A stretch of DNA of 11,416 nucleotides, taken from assembly GCA_038894275.1 (NCBI GenBank), contig JAWAPU010000017.1, positions 1 to 11,416 on the forward strand, given 5' to 3'. Below, one piece after another: positions 1-6,619 of the stretch. The notes beneath the pieces were generated by a model. That model saw nothing but the letters and a program-made list of their open reading frames with translations, was not told the DNA's origin and ran no database searches. A program made the position numbers and the translations under genes. How positions within the stretch are numbered: position 1 is the stretch's first letter; each line of letters opens with the position of its first letter. The stretch comes from JAWAPU01 sp038894275 (GTDB taxonomy: Archaea; Nanobdellota; Nanobdellia; UBA10117).

Positions 1-574
1 GTATAACAGGTAATGGAATCGATTTTAAAGCATCAATCTCTTCTTCTATTTTAACAATATCACCTACTTTTAATTCTTTCATATCGATGGGCATTTCTTT
101 TTTGTCTTTAAGTTTAAAAAACTTAGTTTTTTGCAAATCATCTTCGCTAAAGAAAAAAGTATGTTGAAGATTTGGATCATTGAAATAAGCTATTTTTATT
201 TTTACTAAATAATTATAGTAATCATAAAAAGCCTTGCCCCCCTTGTTGTCTAAAAACACAATTCTGCCTTCATGAACATTTTTAATAGTCGAAGATTTCA
301 AAATTTGTTTTTTGTAGCCCCAAAGAGTATGAAGAACTTTGGCATCAATTGCTAGGTTGGGATTAAATACCCTATAATTAAAATCTATTTGTTTAGGATC
401 AGACCAATTTAATTTTTGTTCATAATTTCCTCCCCATACTGCAACTTTTTCCTGAACAGTTTTTTTTGCTGAAGTATTTATATTTATATCAGTAAGTAAT
501 AAAAAATAAATAATTTCTCCTAAAGTTATAAATAATAATAAGGAAAAAATCACAAATAAGATTTTATTTTTCAT
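1..574 (-). CDS. Membrane-anchored protein of unknown function, partial at left edge
   Basis: I do not recognise this gene. The reading frame starts with ATG (complement of 572-574) and stays open for 191 codons to the window edge, so the C-terminus is missing. Residues about 4-27 form one hydrophobic stretch (ILFVIFSLLLFITLGEIIYF), either an uncleaved signal anchor or a signal peptide. The rest is polar, with several Trp, Tyr and Phe, and reads like a folded extracytoplasmic domain. The most distal visible part, MKELKVGDIVKIEEEIDAL, resembles short beta-strand segments but matches no family I can name. There is no Shine-Dalgarno-like sequence before the ATG. It lies in the same direction as, and 60 nt downstream of, the SagB-like fragment. 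It is on the far side of the 1163-1175 junction, so it may not belong to the same genome as the archaeal genes to the right. Confidence 0.65.
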   Translation of the reverse strand, partial: MKNKILFVIFSLLLFITLGEIIYFLLLTDININTSAKKTVQEKVAVWGGNYEQKLNWSDPKQIDFNYRVFNPNLAIDAKVLHTLWGYKKQILKSSTIKNVHEGRIVFLDNKGGKAFYDYYNYLVKIKIAYFNDPNLQHTFFFSEDDLQKTKFFKLKDKKEMPIDMKELKVGDIVKIEEEIDALKSIPLPVI

Positions 575-634
575 GTTTATTCAATTGGGTTACTATCTAT
601 CAATACAATTAAAAAATAATAATTTATAGAGTCT

Positions 635-1174
635 TCAACCTAAAGCACAAGCATAAATCAAAGATTCCTTAACTCCATCAATATCAAGCATCTTTTCAAT
701 ATAAACATCATTAATCCCAGCAATAGCACAACAATTTAAACCTAAAGCTTCAGAAACTAAATAAAAATTTTGTCCTATATGACCTGCCTCAATAAGTATT
801 AGTCTATAAGCTCTCTCACCATATTTAATAGCAGATCTATTAAAAATAGCGGTAACAAGAAATATTATAGCAGCATTTTTAACCCAAGTTTGGTTGTAAG
901 GTGTAAAGATGTTTTCAAAATTTAATTCTTTAATTTCTATTAATTTCTCCAAAACATGGTTAGGAGGATAGTAATGATAAAGACCCTTTTTAAGTTCTGT
1001 TTCTAGTGAAATTAAGTAAAGTTCTAAAGGATATCTTCCTCCTCCTGACGGATAAAATCTACTTCCATCTTCCTTTATACCGGCGGTAAAATACAATAAA
1101 GCACTTAATTCGTTAATTGACAACTTTCTAAAAGAAAATTTTCTCCTTGATCGTCTATGAATTAATGTCTTAGT
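635..1174 (-). pseudogene. SagB-type nitroreductase (FMN oxidoreductase), 5'-truncated
   Basis: This is the SagB/ThcOx branch of the nitroreductase fold. Relatives use FMN to oxidise azolines in peptide natural products, though many stand-alone members have unknown substrates. Family landmarks in order: RRSRRKFS (the N-terminal arginine/FMN-phosphate region), LSALLYFTAGI, RFYPSGGGRYPLELYL, GLYHYYPPNHVLEKL, NRSAIKYGERAYRLILIEAG followed by HIGQNFYLVSEALGL, then an acidic tail ending in CALG and a TGA stop. The first possible start is a TTG at 1121-1123, but the homology continues upstream in the same frame through RRSRRKFS to about 1168-1174. No ATG, GTG or TTG lies upstream before a stop at 1214-1216. 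The natural start is therefore missing, cut off where pheT begins. No cyclodehydratase or precursor peptide gene is visible nearby, so azoline chemistry cannot be claimed. Confidence 0.8.
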
Positions 1175-1178
1175 AAAA
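1160..1178. other. Head-to-head junction between two 5'-truncated genes
   Basis: Reading rightwards on the minus strand, SagB homology persists to about 1168-1174. Reading leftwards on the plus strand, PheT homology persists to about 1169-1175, with a stop at 1163-1165. The two gene fragments therefore meet with no intergenic DNA, and both have lost their 5' ends. No transposase, terminal repeat or target duplication is visible at the join. An inverted joint of this kind can arise from genomic recombination or inversion, or as a chimera made during amplification or assembly. Confidence 0.75.
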
Positions 1179-1921
1179 GATATTTTGTTAAAATTGATAC
1201 AAATGATATTGTTTCAATTAAAATACCGTGTTATAGAAAAGACATTATGCATTACATAGATGTAATCGAAGATATTGCAATTGCATATGAATTAGATAAT
1301 TTTGAATCTGTTTCGCCTGAAATTCCGACTGCTGGAAAATTTGATGAGATGGAAAAATTTGCTAAAAAAATAAAAGAAATATGCATTGGTTTAGGATGCC
1401 AAGAAATTTTAACTTTTACACTTACAAATAAAGAAAATTTATTTATTAAGATGGGTTGTCCCTATGAAAAAATTGTAGAAATTGCAAATCCAGTTTCGCT
1501 AACATATTCTGTTTTAAGAAATAAATTGGCGCCTTCTCTATTAGAGTTTCTTTCTGCGAATACTAAAAAACCATTTCCTCAAAAAATATTTGAAATTGGA
1601 GATGTTGTAATATTTGACAGTAAACAAGAAAATGGCACGATTACAGAAAAGAGATTATGCCTGGCAATTTCGCATTCACAAACAAATTTTACAGAAATAA
1701 AGCAACATTTAGACGCCCTTTTTACTTATCTTGGAATTACTTATGAATTAGAAGAAGTAGAACATAATAGTTTTATTTCTGGCCGGTGCGCTGAAATAAT
1801 TTTAAACAAACAAAAGGCAGGAATAATTGGCGAAATTCACCCCATGGTACTTGAAAATTGGGGATTGGAACAGCCCATAGCTTTATTTGAATTGCGATTG
1901 CCTGTGGTAAAAAATGCATGA
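1166..1921 (+). pseudogene. pheT: Phenylalanyl-tRNA synthetase beta subunit, C-terminal half only
   Basis: This is the archaeal/eukaryotic-type PheRS beta subunit, which pairs with PheS to charge tRNA-Phe. An ATG exists at 1247, but family sequence continues upstream in frame: VSIKIPCYRKDIMHYIDVIE matches the end of the B5 domain (consensus IPxYRxDIMHxxDVIEDVAIAYGxxN). The frame is open back to a stop at 1163-1165. About 251 residues remain of a protein usually near 550. What is left is the B5 tail followed by the catalytically inactive class II-like core (NPVSLTYSVLRNKLAPSLLEF, FEIGDVV, GIIGEIHPMVLENWGL). The N-terminal B1 and B3/B4 editing domains are absent, so this fragment cannot be a working PheRS beta. 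The last 8 nt overlap the start of the CDF gene, which suggests one transcript. Whether the break is biological or an assembly error cannot be decided here. Confidence 0.88.
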
Positions 1922-2792
1922 ACACGTAGAACATTTAAAAGAGAATAGAAAAATTCTGAAATTTACATTAATAGTTGTTTTTGGCTATATGTTCGTTGAA
2001 TTATTTGTGGGTTTTATTTCTGGAAGTTTGGCTCTCTTGGCCGATGCGGGGCATATGTTTGCGGATTCTGCAGCATTATTAATTGCTTTTTTAGCTTCAT
2101 GGGTGGCTACAAGACGTGCCCCTCCTGAAAAAACATTTGGCTATTTAAAAGCAGAAACTCTTGCTGGTTTTGCTAATTGCAGCATATTGGCGATTTTAGC
2201 TTTCTCAATTTTAAGTCATGGTATTAAAAAACTTGCACATGCTGAAAATGTCGTTATTGCTTGGCCAGTAATTTTTACTGCGCTAATAGGGCTTATCGTA
2301 AATATATTCATAGTACAAAAACTTCACCACGGTAAAGAAATATATATGAAAGCGGCGTTTTATGAAGTTTTATTCGATACGGCTGGCTCTATAAGTGTTT
2401 TGGCGTCAGCTATATTAATTTATTTTACTAAAATTTATTGGTTTGACGCTGTTTGCGCTTTAATATTAGGAATTTTAATAATACCAAGACTTTTAGGTTT
2501 GTTTAAGGAATTAATAAATTCTATCTTAGAAACTGTGCCAGAACATATAGAATTTAAAAACCTTGTAAGAGATATGTTAAAAGTAAAAGGAGTTAAAGAA
2601 GTACACGATTTGCACATTTGGGAAGTTGCAAGCGGGTTTGTTACTTTAAGTGCGCATATCGTTGCAAAAGATAAGAAAACAATTCATACTATAGAAAATA
2701 TGTTGCATAAAAAATATCATATTTGGCATGCAACTCTTCAATACGAAAATAAACCATTAAAAGAAAAACTTATTCATGGTCGATTTAAATAA
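1914..2792 (+). CDS. CDF-family divalent metal (zinc-type) exporter
   Basis: This is a cation diffusion facilitator of the CzcD/ZitB type: an integral membrane protein that exports Zn(II) or similar ions in exchange for protons. At 292 aa it has the usual length, with six predicted helices up to about residue 205 and a cytoplasmic C-terminal domain after that. The TM2 signature LLADAGHMFADS carries H47-x3-D51. TM5 carries E151-x3-D155 (YEVLFDTAGS) where zinc exporters more often have H-x3-D. The C-terminal domain has the usual VKGVKEVHDLHIWEVASG motif. His residues sit at the N-terminus (H2, H4, H7) and in a short H138-H139 loop. The ATG overlaps the 3' end of pheT by 8 nt, suggesting co-transcription and coupled translation. 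The stop lies 1 nt from the convergent aminotransferase stop. The family is clear; the metal is not proven. Confidence 0.93.
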   Translation: MHEHVEHLKENRKILKFTLIVVFGYMFVELFVGFISGSLALLADAGHMFADSAALLIAFLASWVATRRAPPEKTFGYLKAETLAGFANCSILAILAFSILSHGIKKLAHAENVVIAWPVIFTALIGLIVNIFIVQKLHHGKEIYMKAAFYEVLFDTAGSISVLASAILIYFTKIYWFDAVCALILGILIIPRLLGLFKELINSILETVPEHIEFKNLVRDMLKVKGVKEVHDLHIWEVASGFVTLSAHIVAKDKKTIHTIENMLHKKYHIWHATLQYENKPLKEKLIHGRFK

Positions 2793-2793
2793 A

Positions 2794-3732
2794 CTAATGA
2801 ATAGACACTGAATTTTTTTCGTCTTTAACATATTCTCTAAATAATTCCATTAAATTTTTAGTCATCAAACCTGGTTTTCCGTTTCCTATTATAAATTTTC
2901 CTACCTTGCCATTACCTAAAGGAGCGTTTAAAATAGTGGTTATAGGAATAATTTCTGCAGCCGTACCTGTGAAAAAGCATTCCTCTGCTTTTTTAACTAA
3001 ATCGTTTGGGTGTATATCTGTTTCATAAAAAAGTATTTTGTTCTTTAAGCATATTTCTTTAATTATTTGTCGGGTAATGCCCTTTAAACAATAGCGCTCA
3101 GTAGGCGTATAAACCGCTCCCTTGCTGACCATAAAAAAATTATCTGCACTTCCTTCTGCGATATAGCCATCTTGATCGAGCATTATTGCTTCATCCGCAT
3201 TCATAGAATTTGCTTCTAAAACCGCCAAAATATTATTTAAATAATTTAAACTTTTAACATTTGGCGGCAGACTTCTTACAGGCATTCTTGCAGTATTTGC
3301 AATTATGGCTGTTAAACCTTCTTCGTATAGTTTCTTAGGGTAAAGCGTTATTTCATCTGCAATTATTATTACAGTTGGTTTTGGACATTTTTTTGGATTT
3401 AAACCTAAATCACCTATGCCTCTAGTAACAATTGGTCGAATATAACCGTCATAAAGCTTGTTTCTCTTGCACAATTCAATTATCTTGGACTCGAAATCTT
3501 CTTTTTTATAGGGAATATCCAATTTAATCATTTCTGCAGAAGAATACAACCTATCTAAATGCTCTTTTAATTTAAATATTCTTCCTTCATACAACCTTAT
3601 ACCTTCAAAAACTCCGTCTCCATACAAAAGCCCGTGATCAAAAAAGGATAGCCCTGGCGCATCTTTTGAAACAAACCGTTCGCCATTTATATCTGAAACG
3701 AATACATATTTTTCAGAAATACCTGTAGCCAT
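2794..3732 (-). CDS. ilvE: Branched-chain amino acid aminotransferase (fold-type IV PLP enzyme)
   Basis: This enzyme transfers the amino group between glutamate and the branched-chain 2-oxoacids, the last step of valine, leucine and isoleucine synthesis or the first step of their breakdown. At 312 aa it is the normal IlvE length. Family motifs: FDHGLLYGDGVFEGIRLYEG (residues 31-50), RPIVTRGIGDLGL (99-111), NVKSLNYLNNILA with PLP lysine K160, EGSADNFF with E193 as the probable partner of the pyridine nitrogen, LKGITRQ, and the phosphate-binding FTGTAAEIIP. The D-amino acid transaminase and aminodeoxychorismate lyase relatives are less likely, because the full YGDGVFEGIR and KSLNYLN motifs are typical of IlvE. 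No other branched-chain pathway gene is in the window, so it may act as a salvage or nitrogen-shuttling enzyme. A TATA-like box lies about 24 nt upstream of the ATG. Confidence 0.93.
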   Translation of the reverse strand: MATGISEKYVFVSDINGERFVSKDAPGLSFFDHGLLYGDGVFEGIRLYEGRIFKLKEHLDRLYSSAEMIKLDIPYKKEDFESKIIELCKRNKLYDGYIRPIVTRGIGDLGLNPKKCPKPTVIIIADEITLYPKKLYEEGLTAIIANTARMPVRSLPPNVKSLNYLNNILAVLEANSMNADEAIMLDQDGYIAEGSADNFFMVSKGAVYTPTERYCLKGITRQIIKEICLKNKILFYETDIHPNDLVKKAEECFFTGTAAEIIPITTILNAPLGNGKVGKFIIGNGKPGLMTKNLMELFREYVKDEKNSVSIH

Positions 3733-3750
3733 AAGTAATTGGATAATTTA

Positions 3751-3760
3751 AAATATAAAA
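3751..3760 (-). promoter_or_regulatory. TATA-like box for the aminotransferase gene
   Basis: On the minus strand this reads TTTTATATTT, centred about 24 nt before the ATG at 3732. That spacing fits an archaeal TATA box driving a leaderless or nearly leaderless mRNA. No Shine-Dalgarno-like motif lies between the box and the ATG. Confidence 0.45.
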
Positions 3761-3762
3761 TC

Positions 3763-3772
3763 TTTTATTTAT
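3763..3772 (+). promoter_or_regulatory. Weak TATA-like box for the Nre gene
   Basis: The plus-strand sequence TTTTATTTAT is centred about 23 nt before the ATG at 3791, within the 58-nt divergent intergenic region shared with ilvE. The whole region is very AT-rich, so this call rests mainly on position. Confidence 0.3.
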
Positions 3773-3790
3773 TGAAAAATATATTTTAAA

Positions 3791-4963
3791 ATGTTTAGAG
3801 GAAAATATGCGTATTTATCAAAATTAACTGAAAATCAAAAAATAATTTCTTTAAATCTGGATAAAATTGGAACTAAATTAGAAGGGAGTAGCCCGCCAAG
3901 TGTTTTTATTGGCAGTTATAATTACCCAAAAGTATTTGTTGGACCTATGTTAAGTCCGCTTGAAAGCGATACTTCTATATTTGATTTGCCAGAAATATGG
4001 GTACTTTCAAACAAAACAACTCGCGAAATAATGTCTTTTAGATTAAATTTAATTCGTGGCAAAAGTTTGCTTAGCATATATGATTTGGAAAATAAAATGG
4101 TCCAAAAATTACAGGAAATGGCGTTGGCAAAACATTATGTTTATTCAGAAGCAGAATTTAAAACTAAACCAAAAGGAAGCGTATTAAGCGAAGAACATCT
4201 ACCATTCGGTCCCTCTGCCCCTATTAAAAAATTTGAAATTGAAAATGTAAAGTGGCAAAAAGATTTGGAAAAAGTATATTACGATAAAGATTTAAAAGCA
4301 AAAGACGCCATAATTTCTTTATATTCTAAAAATTTATTTTTATCTCAAATTCAAAAAGCTTTTTCTGTTGGGGTGATGGGTTTAAAAGATAATAGAAAAT
4401 TAGTGCCTACACGATGGTCTATTACAGCTACAGAAAATATTATTGGAGATTGGTTGTTGGAAGAAATTAAACAAAATCAAATAATTGAAAATTATCAAGT
4501 TTTTGAAATTAAAATACACAATAATTATTTTGCAATTTTGCTAATGCCTACTCCTTGGCAATATGAAAATTTCGAAGCTTTTATCCATATTTTAGGGCAT
4601 GAGGTGATGTTTTTCAGTGACTGGGAATCTTTTAATGGGAGAAAAAAATACTCTGAACAAGGCGGATGCTATTATTCGGTAAGATTAGCAATTGCGGAGT
4701 ATTTAAAAAGAATTAATCGGCAAGCAGGTGCGATTGTTTTTAGAGAAGCGTATCGGGGGTATATTCCTCTAGGCGTTTGGATGATACGTGAAGCGGTACG
4801 ATGTGCACTTAAAAATACACCTAAAGAATTTTTTAACTTAAAAGATGCTTTAACATATATAAAAAACAATTTATTTTTGCCATTAGATTGTTTTATTTCT
4901 AAAAGTATTTTATTAAATAGGGCTACGAATCAATCGAATTTATTACATTGGATTAGCAATTAA
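3791..4963 (+). CDS. nreA: Nre-family archaeal DNA repair protein (PCNA-associated)
   Basis: Nre proteins are archaeal DNA repair factors. In Haloferax volcanii NreA acts in repair of mitomycin C damage together with UvrABC and PCNA. Conserved blocks here: SLNLDKIGTKLEGSSPPSVF and VFVGPMLSP near the N-terminus, VPTRWSITATEN and GDWL in the middle, and YSVRLAIAEYL, FREAYRGYIPLGVWMIREAV near the C-terminus. The final residues contain Q381-S-N-L384-L-H-W387-I388, which has the Q-x2-h-x2-a-a spacing of a PCNA-interacting (PIP) box with W-I in place of the usual aromatic pair. Many Nre proteins start with a Cys-rich zinc-finger segment. Here the protein starts directly at the core, and an in-frame TGA at 3773-3775 rules out an upstream extension. 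The 3' end overlaps the convergent coiled-coil gene by 21 nt. I am sure of the family but not of NreA versus NreB. Confidence 0.88.
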   Translation: MFRGKYAYLSKLTENQKIISLNLDKIGTKLEGSSPPSVFIGSYNYPKVFVGPMLSPLESDTSIFDLPEIWVLSNKTTREIMSFRLNLIRGKSLLSIYDLENKMVQKLQEMALAKHYVYSEAEFKTKPKGSVLSEEHLPFGPSAPIKKFEIENVKWQKDLEKVYYDKDLKAKDAIISLYSKNLFLSQIQKAFSVGVMGLKDNRKLVPTRWSITATENIIGDWLLEEIKQNQIIENYQVFEIKIHNNYFAILLMPTPWQYENFEAFIHILGHEVMFFSDWESFNGRKKYSEQGGCYYSVRLAIAEYLKRINRQAGAIVFREAYRGYIPLGVWMIREAVRCALKNTPKEFFNLKDALTYIKNNLFLPLDCFISKSILLNRATNQSNLLHWISN

Positions 4964-6244
4964 ATTCATACAAAAATTTTCTTGTAACGAGTTGCTAATT
5001 CCAGAATAATCTTTTTCTTGTGCAATTTTTTGCAAATTTTTTTGAAGTTTGTTTATGTTTTTCTTTAATTGGTCTTGCTTACATTGAAGTTTTTCTTGCT
5101 CTTCCTGTAATGTTTTTATTTGCTGTGTGATTGTGAGATTTTCTAAAAGGTTTTGCAATTGTTCGAGTTTGGTTTTAATTTGAGAATACGAAAAAGCCCA
5201 TTTTTGCAAATAGCCTTCTTGCAAAATTGAATTTATTACCTTAAGAATATTCGTTCGTTTTTTATCTTGTGTAGGTATTTCGCCAGATTCTATCGCTAAT
5301 CTTAAAGCTATTAACGCTGACTCGAATTTGAAATCGCTATCATGCAAAAGTGCGGATATTGGACTATTAACGTAATTATCTATTAATTTTTTATGCTCTG
5401 GTTTTAACCAAGCCAATTTTCTTAGCAAGGAGTCTAATTCTGAAAATAGGGTGTAAAGTTCCATTTCTGCATTTTTCATTTTTTGTTTTTCTTTATCGAA
5501 CTCGCATTCAACTTCTTTCAATTTTTCAAAATCTTTGCTGCTTCTTAACTCCAATAGTTTATTAGTTATTTCAGCAATTTGTTTATTACAATCTTCCAAT
5601 TTCTTTTGTTCGTCGTCTAGATTTTTTAATACTTTTTTTTCTTTTTCTTCTATGACACTAAGACTTTCGTATTTTTCTATAAGATTTTTTAAAACAAAAA
5701 ATTTACTTACTTCTAGTTCTTTTTTAAAATTGCTTACAAATTGATCTAACTCTTGTATGGTTTCCTTTAATTCTAGCGCTGGTTCTGTAAAAAATTCTTT
5801 TGTGGCTAAAAAAGCTTTATTATTTTCGTTCATAAATTCAGATATTGCTTCTTCAAAATTTATAACAAAGTCTGCTAATTCTAAAGAATTTTTTGGAAAT
5901 TTTATCAACTTTATAAAATTTCTAACCGCTGATAAAAAAGCTTTTTTATTGCCATCTGCAACTACTTTGTGCGCATCATAAAGTTTTGATAATCGCGGAG
6001 TTGCTTTATCTAATTTTTCACAAGAATTCAATATTTTTTCAATTATTTCTTTAAACTCCTCTTCTTTTTCGTGCAAACTTTGATTTAATTTTTCTAGAAT
6101 TTCTTTTTTCTTATTTTCTAGCCAAGGTTTTAATTCTTGAAATAATATTTCTTTTTTTTGAGCATCTTCTTTTTTTTGTGTATCACTAGTGATTATTTTC
6201 TTCTTCACACCTAAAATCTTGAACAGCAAATCAACTATACTCAT
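4943..6244 (-). CDS. Large coiled-coil protein, function unknown
   Basis: I do not recognise a named family. The 433-aa protein is almost entirely helical and highly charged (Lys/Glu-rich). A short hydrophobic amphipathic N-terminus (MSIVDLLFKILGV) is followed by a Lys-rich linker and a first helical block to about residue 180. Long heptad-like stretches lie at about 190-275 and 355-415. Between them is a more globular part, WLKPEHKKLIDNYV to ALIALRLAIESGEIP. There are no transmembrane helices and no visible nucleotide-binding or catalytic motif. The N-terminus could be a membrane-touching helix, but that is a guess. A TATA-like box lies about 25 nt upstream. The 3' end overlaps the Nre gene tail to tail, so co-transcription with Nre is impossible. 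SMC-like or archaeal structural roles are possible, but nothing in the sequence singles one out. Confidence 0.8.
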   Translation of the reverse strand: MSIVDLLFKILGVKKKIITSDTQKKEDAQKKEILFQELKPWLENKKKEILEKLNQSLHEKEEEFKEIIEKILNSCEKLDKATPRLSKLYDAHKVVADGNKKAFLSAVRNFIKLIKFPKNSLELADFVINFEEAISEFMNENNKAFLATKEFFTEPALELKETIQELDQFVSNFKKELEVSKFFVLKNLIEKYESLSVIEEKEKKVLKNLDDEQKKLEDCNKQIAEITNKLLELRSSKDFEKLKEVECEFDKEKQKMKNAEMELYTLFSELDSLLRKLAWLKPEHKKLIDNYVNSPISALLHDSDFKFESALIALRLAIESGEIPTQDKKRTNILKVINSILQEGYLQKWAFSYSQIKTKLEQLQNLLENLTITQQIKTLQEEQEKLQCKQDQLKKNINKLQKNLQKIAQEKDYSGISNSLQENFCMNLIANPM

Positions 6245-6264
6245 ACTTGTCTCTAAGGCAAAAA

Positions 6265-6274
6265 ATTTATTAAA
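6265..6274 (-). promoter_or_regulatory. TATA-like box for the coiled-coil gene
   Basis: On the minus strand this reads TTTAATAAAT, centred about 25 nt before the ATG at 6244. The spacing fits a leaderless archaeal transcript. Confidence 0.4.
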
Positions 6275-6292
6275 GCTTTTTATGATAATTTT

Positions 6293-6330
6293 ACGACATT
6301 TCTAATATTAGAAAAATTTAAAAATGTCGT
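6293..6330. repeat. Inverted repeat upstream of the coiled-coil gene
   Basis: ACGACATTT at 6293-6301 is the exact reverse complement of AAATGTCGT at 6322-6330. The 20-nt spacer contains its own palindrome CTAATATTAG at 6302-6311. The arms include ACGACA/TGTCGT, which stands out from the AT-rich surroundings. It lies 49-86 nt upstream of the coiled-coil start codon, beyond its TATA-like box, so it could be an operator or activator site. It could also form a terminator-like stem for RNA arriving from the methyltransferase side. The sequence does not decide between these. Confidence 0.45.
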
Positions 6331-6354
6331 TAAAAAAACCTTAATAAGTTTTCT

Positions 6355-6565
6355 AATTTAGATTGCTTCTGCCTGTGCTAATTCATGCACTGAATGCGAT
6401 ATTAAGCGAGGCTGTCTGAGTAATTAACGAATTTTTGAGTATTTTTGAGAATAAAACAAAAATATGGAAAGTTAGAATAATACAATTATACCTTAGCTGT
6501 TACGCCTCCGATAACCAGCTGAGGTGAAAATCACCATATTGTTTGTGAGGCATATCATAATAAAA
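6355..6565. ncRNA. Candidate structured non-coding RNA in a gene-free stretch, strand uncertain
   Basis: The 375-nt gap 6245-6619 has no convincing gene. It contains two islands of near 45-50% GC, at about 6362-6420 and 6490-6551, in a roughly 30% GC setting. In AT-rich archaea such islands often mark RNA genes. Island 2 can fold: CCTTAGCTG (6491-6499) pairs with CAGCTGAGG (6516-6524) over 9 bp with one G-U pair, extended by TTA/TAA across a one-base bulge. Next comes a perfect GGTGA-AAA-TCACC hairpin (6523-6535), which competes for two G residues. GCCTC (6504-6508) can also pair with GAGGC (6547-6551). Island 1 has ATTCA/TGAAT (6381-6395) around a TGCAC loop. I see no tRNA, RNase P, SRP or clear C/D-box signature. 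A regulatory leader or degenerate sequence remains possible. Confidence 0.4.
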
Positions 6566-6619
6566 GAATAATTACATTTTCTAAAAATTTTATGGCCTGC
6601 CTTTAAGAATAAATGGTCA

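Noticed and set aside
2435..2617. Open frame antisense to the CDF transporter
   Set aside because: Lies inside a well-conserved gene and has no family motifs.
4672..4869. Open frame antisense to the Nre gene
   Set aside because: Covers the most conserved Nre block; a by-product of that sequence.
5535..5981. Two Ser/Phe/Leu-rich open frames antisense to the coiled-coil gene
   Set aside because: Such composition is expected opposite Lys/Glu-rich coding sequence; no start signals or homology.
6362..6427. A 21-codon open frame with four cysteines (C-x3-C-x2-C-x5-C) on the plus strand
   Set aside because: It is bounded by stops, has no ATG, GTG or TTG start, and lies in the GC-rich island better explained as structured RNA.
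6490..6540. C/D-box sRNA reading of the CTGA and GGTGA elements
   Set aside because: The C box is degenerate and the order of boxes does not fit, so I did not assign a family.
6490..6560. Short minus-strand frames of about 21 codons, one starting MICLTNNMV
   Set aside because: Too short, no family resemblance, and overlapping the strong stem-loops; likely chance.
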